The translations under genes and the position numbers were made by a program. A stretch of DNA of 64,000 nt, from NCBI RefSeq assembly GCF_037076345.1, contig NZ_AP024702.1, positions 5,613,199 to 5,677,198 on the forward strand. Direction: 5' to 3'. The notes below the pieces were generated by a model. The model was given only the letters and a program-made list of their open reading frames with translations. It was not told the origin of the DNA and did no database searches. Each line of letters opens with the position of its first letter. The first letter of the stretch is position 1. Positions 8,872 to 17,696 of the stretch are shown one piece after another. The DNA comes from Haloferula helveola. Its GTDB lineage: Bacteria; Verrucomicrobiota; Verrucomicrobiia; Verrucomicrobiales; Akkermansiaceae.

Positions 8872-9891
8872 CTAATCGACGAATCCCAGCCAGCTGCGGC
8901 CGATCAGCAGCACCACCGGCAAGGTGATCAGGCTGACGATCGTGGTGGCGACGACGACCTCGACCGCCACCGCCGGACGTCCTCCGTAGAGCTTCGCCAG
9001 AAGGATCGGAGTCATCGCCGCCGGCATCGCCGCCTGGACGATCAGCACCTGCTTGAGCTCGATCGGGGCCGGCAGGAACTTCGCGGCGCTCAGGATCACC
9101 GCGGGCAGCAGGGCGAGCCGGAACACAACACCGCCCACAGTCGCCCGCCACGACGGTCGCTCTCGGCCGATCAGGTCCATCACCACCGCGCCCGTCACGA
9201 AGATCGCCACCGGAAAAGCCCCGGCGCCAAGCCAACTCATCGTCCGGCGTAGCACTCCCGGCTCTTCCAGGCCTGTCGCCGGAACCGTCCGCATGCCGTC
9301 CCAATCAAGCGCAACCAGAATCAAGCCGATCGCCACCGCACACATCGGCCCGTTGATCAGACGTTTCCACGGAATCTCGCGCTGCCCGGAAATGAGCATC
9401 ACGCCGACCGACCAGATCGCCAGTTCGACTCCGAGATTGTGGACGAACAGCATCGCGATGGCGCCGCCACCCACCCACAGCTGCTCGACGACCGGGATCG
9501 CGGTGTAACCGAAGTTCTGAACCCCGGCGGTGAGGGTGAAGGTCCGCTTGCCGGAACCTTTCTCGTAGCGCAGCAGTCCGGCGCCGAGCCAGACGATAAG
9601 AAAGCCGGTCACCGTCAACGCGAACCCGATACCGATCCCCCATGCGATCGATGAAACATTCCGGACACTGTCACTGCCGAGGATCTTATCGACGATGAAG
9701 CAGGGATACATGACGTGGAACACCAGATGCAGGATCCCGTCGTCGTGCTCCCTCTTGGTCAGCCCGACCCGCCTCAGCACCGCGCCGACAAAGATCAGCA
9801 GGTAGACGGGCAGAACCTGCCGAAGTAGCTCCAAGGTGCTTTCCACCGCGGCACCATCTTCCGCTTCCGACCGGCCGACAAGCGCAGACAA
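8872..9891 (-). CDS. AEC (auxin efflux carrier) family transporter
   Basis: 339 residues with about ten predicted transmembrane segments arranged as two halves. Helical stretches such as LLRQVLPVYLLIFVGAVLRR at the N-terminus and the pattern of the whole chain match the AEC family, whose bacterial members move malate, malonate or similar organic anions. Substrate cannot be read from the sequence. The gene is divergent from uxaC with about 60 bases between start codons. The N-terminus before VESTLELL may be shorter, since a GTG start there would remove 15 residues. Confidence 0.85.
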   Translation of the reverse strand: MSALVGRSEAEDGAAVESTLELLRQVLPVYLLIFVGAVLRRVGLTKREHDDGILHLVFHVMYPCFIVDKILGSDSVRNVSSIAWGIGIGFALTVTGFLIVWLGAGLLRYEKGSGKRTFTLTAGVQNFGYTAIPVVEQLWVGGGAIAMLFVHNLGVELAIWSVGVMLISGQREIPWKRLINGPMCAVAIGLILVALDWDGMRTVPATGLEEPGVLRRTMSWLGAGAFPVAIFVTGAVVMDLIGRERPSWRATVGGVVFRLALLPAVILSAAKFLPAPIELKQVLIVQAAMPAAMTPILLAKLYGGRPAVAVEVVVATTIVSLITLPVVLLIGRSWLGFVD

Positions 9892-9950
9892 AAGCTGTCA
9901 GACAACCGGGCTTGCGGGCGGCTCCGCCCTTGGCCCATGCTCACGGCGTC

Positions 9951-11351
9951 ATGGCATACCCCGACCGCGACTTCCTTCTCCACTCCCCCTCCGCCAAGCG
10001 CCTTTTCCACGAAGTGGCGGACGGACTGCCGATCTACGACTATCACTGCCATCTCCCGCCCGATGAAATCGCGCGCAACCACCGGTGGTCGAACCTGACC
10101 GAACTGTGGCTGGGTGGTGACCACTACAAGTGGCGCCTCTTGCGGGCCAACGGCATCGACGAGCGATTCATTACCGGAGACGCAGCCCCCGAGGAGAAAT
10201 TCCAGGCATGGGCGGCGACGGTGCCCAAGACCCTGCGCAACCCGATCCACCACTGGACCCACCTCGAACTGCAGCGCTACTTCGGCATCAACCTGCTGCT
10301 GAGCCCGGACACCGCCGACCTAATCTGGGAAGAAGCCAACGAGAAGCTGAGCGACGAGAGTTTCTGCGTCCACGGGATCCTCGAGAAGTTCGACGTCCGG
10401 ATGGTCGGCACCACCGATGATCCGGTGGACCCGCTCGACACCCACCACGCGATTGCCGATTCCGCACTGTCGACGAAAGTCCGGCCGACGTTCCGGCCCG
10501 ACAAGGCCTTCGCCGTCGATCAACCGGAGAATTTCAATGCCTGGATCGACAAGCTTGAGGCGATTTCCGACACCGACATCTCCCAGCTGGGCGACCTCCT
10601 GACCGCGCTCCACAAGCGTCACGACGCCTTCCATGAAGCGGGCTGCCGCCTCTCCGACCACGGCCTCGACCACTGCCCCGCCCTGCGGTGCGACGACGCC
10701 GAGGCGGCGATCATTTTCGAGAAGGCTCGGACCGGACAGGCCGCCACCGCCGAAGAGCGGGAACAGTTCACCTTTTACCTCCTCCTGTTCCTCGGCCGAC
10801 TGGACGCGGCCCGCGAATGGACGAAACAGCTCCACCTCGGCCCGTTCCGAAATGTCAACCCGGGCATGTTCGAACGGCTCGGACCGGATAGCGGATTCGA
10901 CACCATCGGCGACTTCCGCCAAGGCCCGGGGCTCGTCAACTATCTCGGTGCTCTCGCGGCGGAGAACACCCTTCCGAAGATCGTGCTCTACAACATCAAC
11001 CCGACCGACAACTACCTGTTTGCCGCCATGACCGGCGCCTTCCAGGACGGCACCGTCGCCGGGAAGATCCAGTTCGGCTCAGGATGGTGGTTCCTCGACC
11101 AGAAGGAGGGCATGGAGATGCAGATCAACGCCCTGTCATCGACCGGCCTCCTCTCCCGTTTTGTCGGAATGCTGACCGACTCCAGGTCCTTCCTGTCGTT
11201 CCCGAGGCACGAGTACTTCCGAAGAATCCTCTGCAACCTGATCGGCAATGACGCCGACCGGGGCGAGCTACCGGACGACTTCGAGACTCTCGCGAACCTG
11301 GTCCGCGATGTCTGCTCGGAGAACGCCGCGCGCCAATTCGGCGATGTCTAA
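9951..11351 (+). CDS. uxaC: Glucuronate isomerase
   Basis: 466 residues from ATG 9951 (E. coli UxaC is about 470); an upstream in-frame ATG at 9912 would add 13 residues without family similarity. UxaC isomerises D-glucuronate to fructuronate and galacturonate to tagaturonate, the first step of hexuronate catabolism, and is a TIM-barrel amidohydrolase-like enzyme. The metal-site motif YDYHCHLPPDEIA is near residue 27, and HHWTHLELQRYFGIN and GSGWWFLDQKEGM are family signatures. The other uronate genes (uxuA, uxuB, kdgK) are not here. Its presence fits growth on uronic-acid-containing polysaccharide. Confidence 0.96.
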   Translation: MAYPDRDFLLHSPSAKRLFHEVADGLPIYDYHCHLPPDEIARNHRWSNLTELWLGGDHYKWRLLRANGIDERFITGDAAPEEKFQAWAATVPKTLRNPIHHWTHLELQRYFGINLLLSPDTADLIWEEANEKLSDESFCVHGILEKFDVRMVGTTDDPVDPLDTHHAIADSALSTKVRPTFRPDKAFAVDQPENFNAWIDKLEAISDTDISQLGDLLTALHKRHDAFHEAGCRLSDHGLDHCPALRCDDAEAAIIFEKARTGQAATAEEREQFTFYLLLFLGRLDAAREWTKQLHLGPFRNVNPGMFERLGPDSGFDTIGDFRQGPGLVNYLGALAAENTLPKIVLYNINPTDNYLFAAMTGAFQDGTVAGKIQFGSGWWFLDQKEGMEMQINALSSTGLLSRFVGMLTDSRSFLSFPRHEYFRRILCNLIGNDADRGELPDDFETLANLVRDVCSENAARQFGDV

Positions 11352-11452
11352 GCGACGGTCGAGCCCTCTGAACACAAAGGGACCCCGCCCCGCGGAGCGA
11401 CCGGGCTCTCCCCCCAGATCACCCGATGCCCCAACGGAACGAGGCAAGGCGA

Positions 11453-14400
11453 CTATGGCAGCTGATCGGGAGTCGGCAACACCGATCCGTGGCGATGTCG
11501 GGTCTCCGAAACCGCCTGTTCCCTGAAAAACGGCGTCAATTCGATGCGGCCGTTGTTCACCGGCACAGCGTCCACGAGGCGGATTCCAGCCTCGATTGAC
11601 GCCGCTTTCAGGCCAGCACCCGCCCCGACGGCCCGGATCACTCCGTATCGCCCGGGTTCGATTCGGCGGGCCAGCTGCGCCTCGTCCTCACGCCAGCACG
11701 GGAATGCGTGCCCCCACTCCGGCACCTCCGACTGAGACGGAACGGACCACTCGAAGTTCAAACCGGCGGCGACTGCGGCAAGGGTCAGTCGGGCGAGCGC
11801 GTTCGGGTTCTCCGCCCGCAGCAGCACCGGGCCGAGGGGGCGGTAGCGGAAGACATTCGCCTCGCTACGAAGCCCGCTCGGGTCGTGCTCAACTCCGAAT
11901 TCCCGCCGCATCCAGAACGCATCGCTTTCCGCGGCTGCAACCAGGGAGTCATCGCCGGTGGCTTCAAGCAACTCCCCGACTTTCCGACCAACCGGTGCGC
12001 GGAACGAGAGCTCGCCGGCGTCGTGCCAAGTCGCGAACTGGGCGACATAATTCGGTCCTCCGGCTTTCGCGCCCGGCCCGAAACACGAGCGCTTCCATCC
12101 GCCGAATGGCTGACGCTGCACGATCGCTCCGGTAATCGGACGGTTGACGTAGGCATTCCCGACCTCGACGAGCTCTTTCCAGCGTTCCACTTCCGAGGGG
12201 TCGAGCGAATGGATGCCCCCGGTGAGCCCGAAGTCGGAGTCGTTCTGAATCCGGATCGCATGGTCGAGGTCTCGGGCTCTCACCAAGCCGAGCACCGGAC
12301 CGAAGCACTCGGTGCGCCGATACCAGCTGTCCGGAGTGACTCCCAACTTGATCCCCGGCGACCAAAGGCACGGGTTGCCGTCGATCATCCTGGGTTCCAG
12401 CAACCATGACTCGCCGGGGTCCAGGGTAGTGAGAGCCCGGTGCAGCGCTTCCCCCGGCTCGCGAACGACCGGCGTGACCATCGACGGATACGACCAAGAG
12501 GGCCCCACCCGGAGCGACTCAGCGGCATCCTTGAGTTGCCTGAGGAAACCGGGATTGTCGTAAACCTCGGCCTCGAGAATCGCCAGCGAGGCCGCCGAGC
12601 ACTTCTGCCCGGCATGGCCGAAAGCGCTGCGAACGAGATCCTTCACCGCAAGATCCGGATCGGCCGCCGCGGTGATGACGAGGGCATTCTTGCCCGAGGT
12701 CTCGGCAAGCAGGCGCATCTCGGGCTTCCACGACAGGAACATCCGGGCCGTCTCATAGGCACCGGTGAGGACGACAGCTCCGACCCGGTCATCGGAGACC
12801 AGCGAGCGCCCGATCTCGTTGTCCGGACACGGCACGAACTGGAGCACGTCTTTCGGGACTCCCGCATCCCAAAGCGCGTTCACCATCACCCAAGCGGAGA
12901 GCACCGTCTCCGGTGCCGGCTTCAGGATCACCGTGTTGCCTGCCGCGAGGGGGGCGAGCACGCTCCCGCATGGAATCGCGAAGGGAAAGTTCCAAGGCGG
13001 AGTCACCACGACGGTTCCCAACGGCTCGAAGCCCGAACCATCGAGCCATCCCCCGTCCCGGAGACTACGGGCGTAGTAGTTGGCGAAATCGATAGCCTCG
13101 CTGACCTCCACGTCCGCCTCCATCACCGACTTGCCGGCATCCAGAACCATGGCCGCGGTCGCGTCGCCCCGCACCTCGGCGAGGCGCACCGCAACCTGCG
13201 CAAGAATATCGGCGCGGGATTCCACGCCGGCTGAATTCCAGTCCTTGCGAGCGGCCACCGAGGCATCGAGCGCGCGCCCGACCTGATGGTGGCCGGCAAG
13301 CCCGTAGCGATATGCGGTGTGCCCGGGGCGCGAAGGGTCGGTCGCGGTCGCTTCGTCATCACCCTCGATGAACTCCCCACCGATCTGCAGCGGAACCCGG
13401 TCGGGTGTTCGATCCCGCATCGCGTCGACCTTCGACCGAATCCACACCACATTGCCTTCCAGCGCCCAGTCGGTGTCGACCGAGTTCACGAAGGGGTCCG
13501 ACAACGGCAACTCGGCGACCGTTTCGGTCGCCCGGTCCTGACTCCGGCGAGGTCCGCTGGCGGTGGAGTCGATCATTCGGCACGCATTGAGAAAGCGCTG
13601 CTCCTGCCTCTCCCACGCCCCGTCCCCCGGTTTCATACCGAACAGGTCGTGCAGGAAATTCTCTGGCGACGTATTCTCGTCCAGCCTCCTGACGAGGTAA
13701 GCGATCGCGCTATGAAAGTCCTCGCGTTTCACGACAGGCGCATACAGCAGCAGGTCGCCGGCCACATCGCGAACCACCCTCGCCTGATGGTTGGCCATGC
13801 CTTCGAGCATCTCGAACTCCACCCTGCCCTCGACTCCCTCCCTCGCGCGGAGGAGTAGGCCATAGGCAACGTCGAACAGGTTGTGGCTGGCCACCCCGAG
13901 CCGCACAGCCCCTACGTTCTCCGGCTTGCAGCCTTCGTGCAGCATCCGTTTGAAGTTCGCATCCACCTCGGCCTTGCTTCCGTAGGGTGCCAGCGGCCAG
14001 TGATGGATCTCCGATTCGACCGTCTCCATTGCGAGGTTGGCCCCCTTGACGATGCGGATCTTGATCCCGGCACCTCCCGCCGCGACACGCCGCCTTGCCC
14101 ATTCGTTCAACTCGATCTGAACCGGCCATGCGTCCGGCAGGTAGGCCTGCAGCACAATTCCCGCTTCGAGCCCGAGAAACTCGTCTTCCATGAGCACTTC
14201 CCGAAACGCGGCACAGGTCAGCCGGAGGTCGCGGTATTCCTCCATATCGAGGTTCACGAACTTCGGCGAGCCGTCCGTTCTGCGGTAGGCCATGGCGTTG
14301 CGATAGAGAAGCCGCAGACGCTCCTTGATCTCCTGAAGGGTCTCCGGAAACCCGACCGCGTGGATCTGGCTGAAGATCGCGGAGAACTTGACCGAGATGT

Positions 14401-14968
14401 AGTCGCAATCCGGATCGGCGAGACGATCGAGATTCGCCTGCAGCCGCTGCTGCGCCTCGCCCTCACCGAGCACGGCCTCGCCCAGCTGGTTGAGGTTCAG
14501 CCGCATGCCCGCCTTGCGGCGTCGCGCAATGTGTTTGGAAAGCCGCTCCGACTCCGCCGGGAGGATCACCGAGGCGCTCTCGCGTCTCAGCTGCTCCGCG
14601 ACCTGTGGCATCACGATTTCCGGGGCGACCGCCGAAGCCGCTCCCCCCACACACATCGCGACACGCGCCGGGGTCGGCAGATAGACCGGCGCTCCGTAAT
14701 CCTCGATCAGATCGCGGAAGCGCCTCGCCTTCCGCGCTTCACTCGGCGGCCGGAAGACCTGATCAGCCATCGCGAAGGTGAACGCCTTGCCCGGAGCGTC
14801 ATCCATCATCGCCGCGAGCTGCCTGGATTGCAGACGTTCGCCGATGCGGCGGGTCCGTTTCGCCTCCTCCAGCAACTCCCTGGCAAGCTCGACCGCCTCC
14901 CGTGCCAGCGAGGCATTGTCAACCGGGTTGGTCCGCATGCGTTCAAGTCGATCCGTGATGGAACTCAT
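11453..14968 (-). CDS. putA: Bifunctional proline dehydrogenase / L-glutamate gamma-semialdehyde dehydrogenase (PutA)
   Basis: 1171 residues. PutA oxidises proline to glutamate in two steps, with FAD in the first domain and NAD in the second. Domains in order: helical N-terminal arm (1-100); proline dehydrogenase barrel (about 150-450; motif LQAYLPDAW near 273 and GIKIRIVKGANL at 301); aldehyde dehydrogenase (about 520-990) with catalytic Glu756 in AETSGKN and Cys790 in GQKCSA; and a C-terminal domain (about 1000-1171), the extra ALDH-superfamily domain of type B PutA. No N-terminal ribbon-helix-helix DNA-binding domain is seen, so it should not be an autorepressor. A PAS-AraC regulator lies divergently 126 bases away and is a candidate controller. 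Confidence 0.95.
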   Translation of the reverse strand: MSSITDRLERMRTNPVDNASLAREAVELARELLEEAKRTRRIGERLQSRQLAAMMDDAPGKAFTFAMADQVFRPPSEARKARRFRDLIEDYGAPVYLPTPARVAMCVGGAASAVAPEIVMPQVAEQLRRESASVILPAESERLSKHIARRRKAGMRLNLNQLGEAVLGEGEAQQRLQANLDRLADPDCDYISVKFSAIFSQIHAVGFPETLQEIKERLRLLYRNAMAYRRTDGSPKFVNLDMEEYRDLRLTCAAFREVLMEDEFLGLEAGIVLQAYLPDAWPVQIELNEWARRRVAAGGAGIKIRIVKGANLAMETVESEIHHWPLAPYGSKAEVDANFKRMLHEGCKPENVGAVRLGVASHNLFDVAYGLLLRAREGVEGRVEFEMLEGMANHQARVVRDVAGDLLLYAPVVKREDFHSAIAYLVRRLDENTSPENFLHDLFGMKPGDGAWERQEQRFLNACRMIDSTASGPRRSQDRATETVAELPLSDPFVNSVDTDWALEGNVVWIRSKVDAMRDRTPDRVPLQIGGEFIEGDDEATATDPSRPGHTAYRYGLAGHHQVGRALDASVAARKDWNSAGVESRADILAQVAVRLAEVRGDATAAMVLDAGKSVMEADVEVSEAIDFANYYARSLRDGGWLDGSGFEPLGTVVVTPPWNFPFAIPCGSVLAPLAAGNTVILKPAPETVLSAWVMVNALWDAGVPKDVLQFVPCPDNEIGRSLVSDDRVGAVVLTGAYETARMFLSWKPEMRLLAETSGKNALVITAAADPDLAVKDLVRSAFGHAGQKCSAASLAILEAEVYDNPGFLRQLKDAAESLRVGPSWSYPSMVTPVVREPGEALHRALTTLDPGESWLLEPRMIDGNPCLWSPGIKLGVTPDSWYRRTECFGPVLGLVRARDLDHAIRIQNDSDFGLTGGIHSLDPSEVERWKELVEVGNAYVNRPITGAIVQRQPFGGWKRSCFGPGAKAGGPNYVAQFATWHDAGELSFRAPVGRKVGELLEATGDDSLVAAAESDAFWMRREFGVEHDPSGLRSEANVFRYRPLGPVLLRAENPNALARLTLAAVAAGLNFEWSVPSQSEVPEWGHAFPCWREDEAQLARRIEPGRYGVIRAVGAGAGLKAASIEAGIRLVDAVPVNNGRIELTPFFREQAVSETRHRHGSVLPTPDQLP

Positions 14969-15094
14969 AGCCCCCAGTATCGCATGCGGGGTCTTGACCG
15001 AAATCGACGCCCACTCCGCCCGATGCGGTCAGAAACAGCCCGGTTCCCTGTGTCGTTGCGGGACGGCCAAGGGCCTGCTTTCCTTCGGCCCACG

Positions 15095-15838
15095 ATGGCC
15101 GTCGATATGGAATTCCTGCAGCGGGTGGACTCGCCCAGCTTCTGCGAGCGACTGTTCGCGGTGCTGCCGGATGTGCTGTTCTGCCTCAAGGACCGCGAGC
15201 GGCGCTATCGTGCGGCCAACCGGGCATTTGCCGAACGCCTCGGTCTGAAGAACCCGCAGCGGCTGATCGGCAGAATGGCGGAAGAGTTCTTTCCCCCCGA
15301 TCTTGCCGTGGCATACCGCGAGCAGGATCTGCAGGTCCTGAACGACGGCAAGCCGCTTACCGATGAACTTGAGCTGGTGACGAATCGCGACGGCAGCGTC
15401 GGCTGGTATCTTGCAACCAAGGTCCCTCTCCACGACGCGGGCGGTGAGGTCATCGGACTTGCCTCCATATCACGGGATCTCCGGTCGCCGGAGGCAGGTG
15501 AGGCCGAGATTGAGGGAATCGCGCGTGTGGTGGACCACGTTAGGCACCACCTCGATGACGAGCTCCGCACGGCCGGTCTGGCGGAGATCTCCGGGTTCAG
15601 TCCCACCCAGCTGGATCGCCGTATGAAGAAGGTCTACCACCTGAGCACCGCCCAGTTCGTCCGCAAGACACGCATCCAGCATGCGGTCGACCAGCTGAGC
15701 CGGACCCGCCGCGGCATCGCGGACATCGCCCTCGAGTGCGGTTACGGTGACCAGACCGCATTCACCCGTCAGTTCCGCGCGACGGTCGGCATGCCGCCGG
15801 CGGCCTTCCGCGAGAGATCCAGCGAGCCATCTCGATGA
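15095..15838 (+). CDS. PAS domain-containing AraC family transcriptional regulator
   Basis: 247 residues from ATG 15095 (an alternative ATG at 15107 is in frame). The N-terminal half is a PAS domain (FAVLPDVLFCLKDRERRYRA, then a beta-sheet end at GWYLATKVPLHDAGGEVIG); the C-terminal half is an AraC-type double helix-turn-helix with the signature DIALECGYGDQTAFTRQFRA. A ligand- or redox-sensing PAS joined to AraC is frequent in Planctomycetes and Verrucomicrobia. A second regulator of the same build lies at 38505-39263. It is divergent from putA and its stop overlaps the nadD start by four bases. Confidence 0.9.
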   Translation: MAVDMEFLQRVDSPSFCERLFAVLPDVLFCLKDRERRYRAANRAFAERLGLKNPQRLIGRMAEEFFPPDLAVAYREQDLQVLNDGKPLTDELELVTNRDGSVGWYLATKVPLHDAGGEVIGLASISRDLRSPEAGEAEIEGIARVVDHVRHHLDDELRTAGLAEISGFSPTQLDRRMKKVYHLSTAQFVRKTRIQHAVDQLSRTRRGIADIALECGYGDQTAFTRQFRATVGMPPAAFRERSSEPSR

Positions 15839-16416
15839 AGCAGCCGAAGAAAATCGCGCTGTTCGGTGGCAGCTTCGACCCGGTTCACCTCGGGCATCTC
15901 GAAATAGCCCGTCTGGCGGTCGAACAGGCGGAGCTTGATCGCGTGATCTTCATCCCCTGCAGGCTCTCGCCCCACAAGCAGGAGCTTACTCCGCCCGCAT
16001 CCGGCAAAGACCGCCTCGAGATGCTTCGCATTGCCACCGATGGACTGCCATGGGCCACGGTCGATGATTTTGAGCTCCGGTCGCCACCACCGTCCTACTC
16101 CTATCTCACCCTCCGGGAAATGAAGGAACGGTTCCCCGGCGTATTGCTCCACTGGCTGATGGGCAAGGACCAGTGGGATGCCTTGCCAACTTGGAAGGAA
16201 TCTCGAGAGCTGGCGGAGACCCTGACCTTTCTCGTGTTTTCCCGCGACGGCGCTCCGGAGCCACGTGCCGGGTGGAAGATGATTCCCCTCAAAGGCACCC
16301 ACCCGGCCTCGGCGACGACCATTCGTCGGGAGCTCCCTAAAGGAGGAGACAGCGCGAAGTGGCTTCCGCACGGAGTGCTGGACTACATCCTCAAAAACGG
16401 GCTGTATCCCAGATGA
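15835..16416 (+). CDS. nadD: Nicotinate-nucleotide adenylyltransferase
   Basis: 193 residues, normal for NadD, which transfers AMP from ATP to nicotinate mononucleotide in NAD biosynthesis. The nucleotidyltransferase signature GGSFDPVHLGHLEIA is at residues 11-25 with the (H/T)xGH motif HLGH, and the C-terminal SATTIRRELPKG carries the ISTTxxR-like motif. The start overlaps the upstream PAS-AraC gene by four bases (ATGA), an odd partnership that would couple translation of a housekeeping NAD enzyme to a regulator. The usual neighbour rsfS is not present. Confidence 0.95.
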   Translation: MKQPKKIALFGGSFDPVHLGHLEIARLAVEQAELDRVIFIPCRLSPHKQELTPPASGKDRLEMLRIATDGLPWATVDDFELRSPPPSYSYLTLREMKERFPGVLLHWLMGKDQWDALPTWKESRELAETLTFLVFSRDGAPEPRAGWKMIPLKGTHPASATTIRRELPKGGDSAKWLPHGVLDYILKNGLYPR

Positions 16417-16476
16417 ACGCCAGCTTGCCGAACCGGACACCAGCGTTACATTCCTAGGCTTACAAGATCCAGACTC

Positions 16477-17223
16477 ATGAAATTCCTCCTCGCTCCCCTG
16501 CTCGTCATCACCTGTTCAAGTCTGATGCCCGCATCGGCCCAAGACGACAGGAACGCCAAACTCGCCCCTTGGCAGCAGGACTATCTGAATCTTCCCCAAG
16601 ACCGAAGGGAAGAGTTCAAAAAGCATCTCTCGAAGGCTTCCGAATTGTTCAAGCAGAAGCGAATCTTCGAGACCATTGATGAACTGAATGCTGCGGAAAA
16701 CATCTTTGACGACTCTCCCGAGGTCGAAACCCTCTACGGCGCCTGTCAGGTTGAATTCCGCGCCTTCGACAAGGCCATGGAGCACTTCGAGCGCGCGAAC
16801 GCACTGACCCCCGGGAACGGCAGCGTGCTCTTCAACATCGGTGAAGTCTACTTCGTGCAGAAACGCTGGGATGATGCCCAAAAAGCTTTCGAACGTGTCC
16901 TGCTCCTGCTCGACGCCGACGACCAGTTTGCAATGACACGGCTCACCCAGTTCAAGATCCTCTTGTGCATGATCAAGCTCGGCAAACCCGACGAGGCACG
17001 CAAACTGGTGGACAAGTATGACATCCTAGATGACTCACCCTACCCATATTACGCTGAGGCCGCGATGGCCTACCACGACGGCGACGAGCTCAAGGCTGAA
17101 GCAGCACTGGCTCGAGCGGCGCGGATTTTCCGGCAGGAGGCGATTCTAGCCCCGTGGAAAGACACCCTGATGGAGTTCGGCTACATCAAGAGCTTCTACG
17201 GCGGAGACATCGAGGAGCCCTGA
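16477..17223 (+). CDS. Secreted or periplasmic TPR-repeat protein
   Basis: 248 residues. Residues 1-21 are a signal peptide ending in ASA-QDD. The rest is alpha-helical with at least three tetratricopeptide-like repeats, most clearly FRAFDKAMEHFERANALTPG and KRWDDAQKAFERVLLLLDAD, followed by PDEARKLVDKYDIL. TPR domains mediate protein-protein contact; no enzymatic domain is seen and no partner gene is adjacent. It may share a transcript with nadD, 60 bases upstream. It converges with the deaminase gene, leaving only 6 bases between the stop codons. Confidence 0.85.
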   Translation: MKFLLAPLLVITCSSLMPASAQDDRNAKLAPWQQDYLNLPQDRREEFKKHLSKASELFKQKRIFETIDELNAAENIFDDSPEVETLYGACQVEFRAFDKAMEHFERANALTPGNGSVLFNIGEVYFVQKRWDDAQKAFERVLLLLDADDQFAMTRLTQFKILLCMIKLGKPDEARKLVDKYDILDDSPYPYYAEAAMAYHDGDELKAEAALARAARIFRQEAILAPWKDTLMEFGYIKSFYGGDIEEP

Positions 17224-17229
17224 CGGGCA

Positions 17230-17664
17230 TCAAACCTCGGCGCCCGACAACGGGTGCTCGGCGATCCGCTCAAGCCGGATGCCGTAAAGCGCCGCGATCT
17301 CCGGCGCCTCTGAAGCGTGATACACATCGCGATAGTAGATTTCGCGTATCCCGTAGGCGCAGAGCGTCTGCATACATGCGGTGCACGGCATGGTAGTACT
17401 TGCCACCAGTTTGACCTCGCCTCTTCGGAACAGGCTGCAAAGGTTGATCTCGGCGTGCAGCATGAACTTCTGACGCCCGTCGCGATCGTCCCAGAAGCCG
17501 ATTGGCGCGTCATACCCGGGCGCCAGTCCGTTGTATGCCGTCCCGACCACCCGGTTATCGAAGTCGAGCGCCGCCGCACCCACTTTCCGATACGGGTCTT
17601 CGGAGCGCAGGGAGGCGACGTGCGCCAACGCCATCGCGTATTCTGGAATCGAGATCCGGTCCAC
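17230..17664 (-). CDS. Zinc-dependent deoxycytidylate/cytidine deaminase-like protein
   Basis: 144 residues of the CMP/dCMP deaminase superfamily. The zinc site is complete: His70-Ala-Glu72 in LHAEINL and the pair Cys94/Cys97 in PCTACMQ. Length and the MDRISIPEYAMALAHVASLR start resemble dCMP deaminases and related nucleotide deaminases, but the characteristic extra zinc motif of the large dCMP deaminases is not obvious, so substrate (dCMP, deoxycytidine, or a modified nucleoside) is open. It is 32 bases downstream of the anti-sigma gene on the same strand and may belong to the rex-sigma operon. Confidence 0.85.
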   Translation of the reverse strand: MDRISIPEYAMALAHVASLRSEDPYRKVGAAALDFDNRVVGTAYNGLAPGYDAPIGFWDDRDGRQKFMLHAEINLCSLFRRGEVKLVASTTMPCTACMQTLCAYGIREIYYRDVYHASEAPEIAALYGIRLERIAEHPLSGAEV

Positions 17665-17696
17665 GCCCGCGACTCAACCGCGCCCTTCGCCAAGCG

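Noticed and set aside
14969..15094. AraC-type 21-bp repeats between putA and the first PAS-AraC gene
   Set aside because: Only a loose ATGCGG repeat 39 bases apart was found; spacing does not fit.
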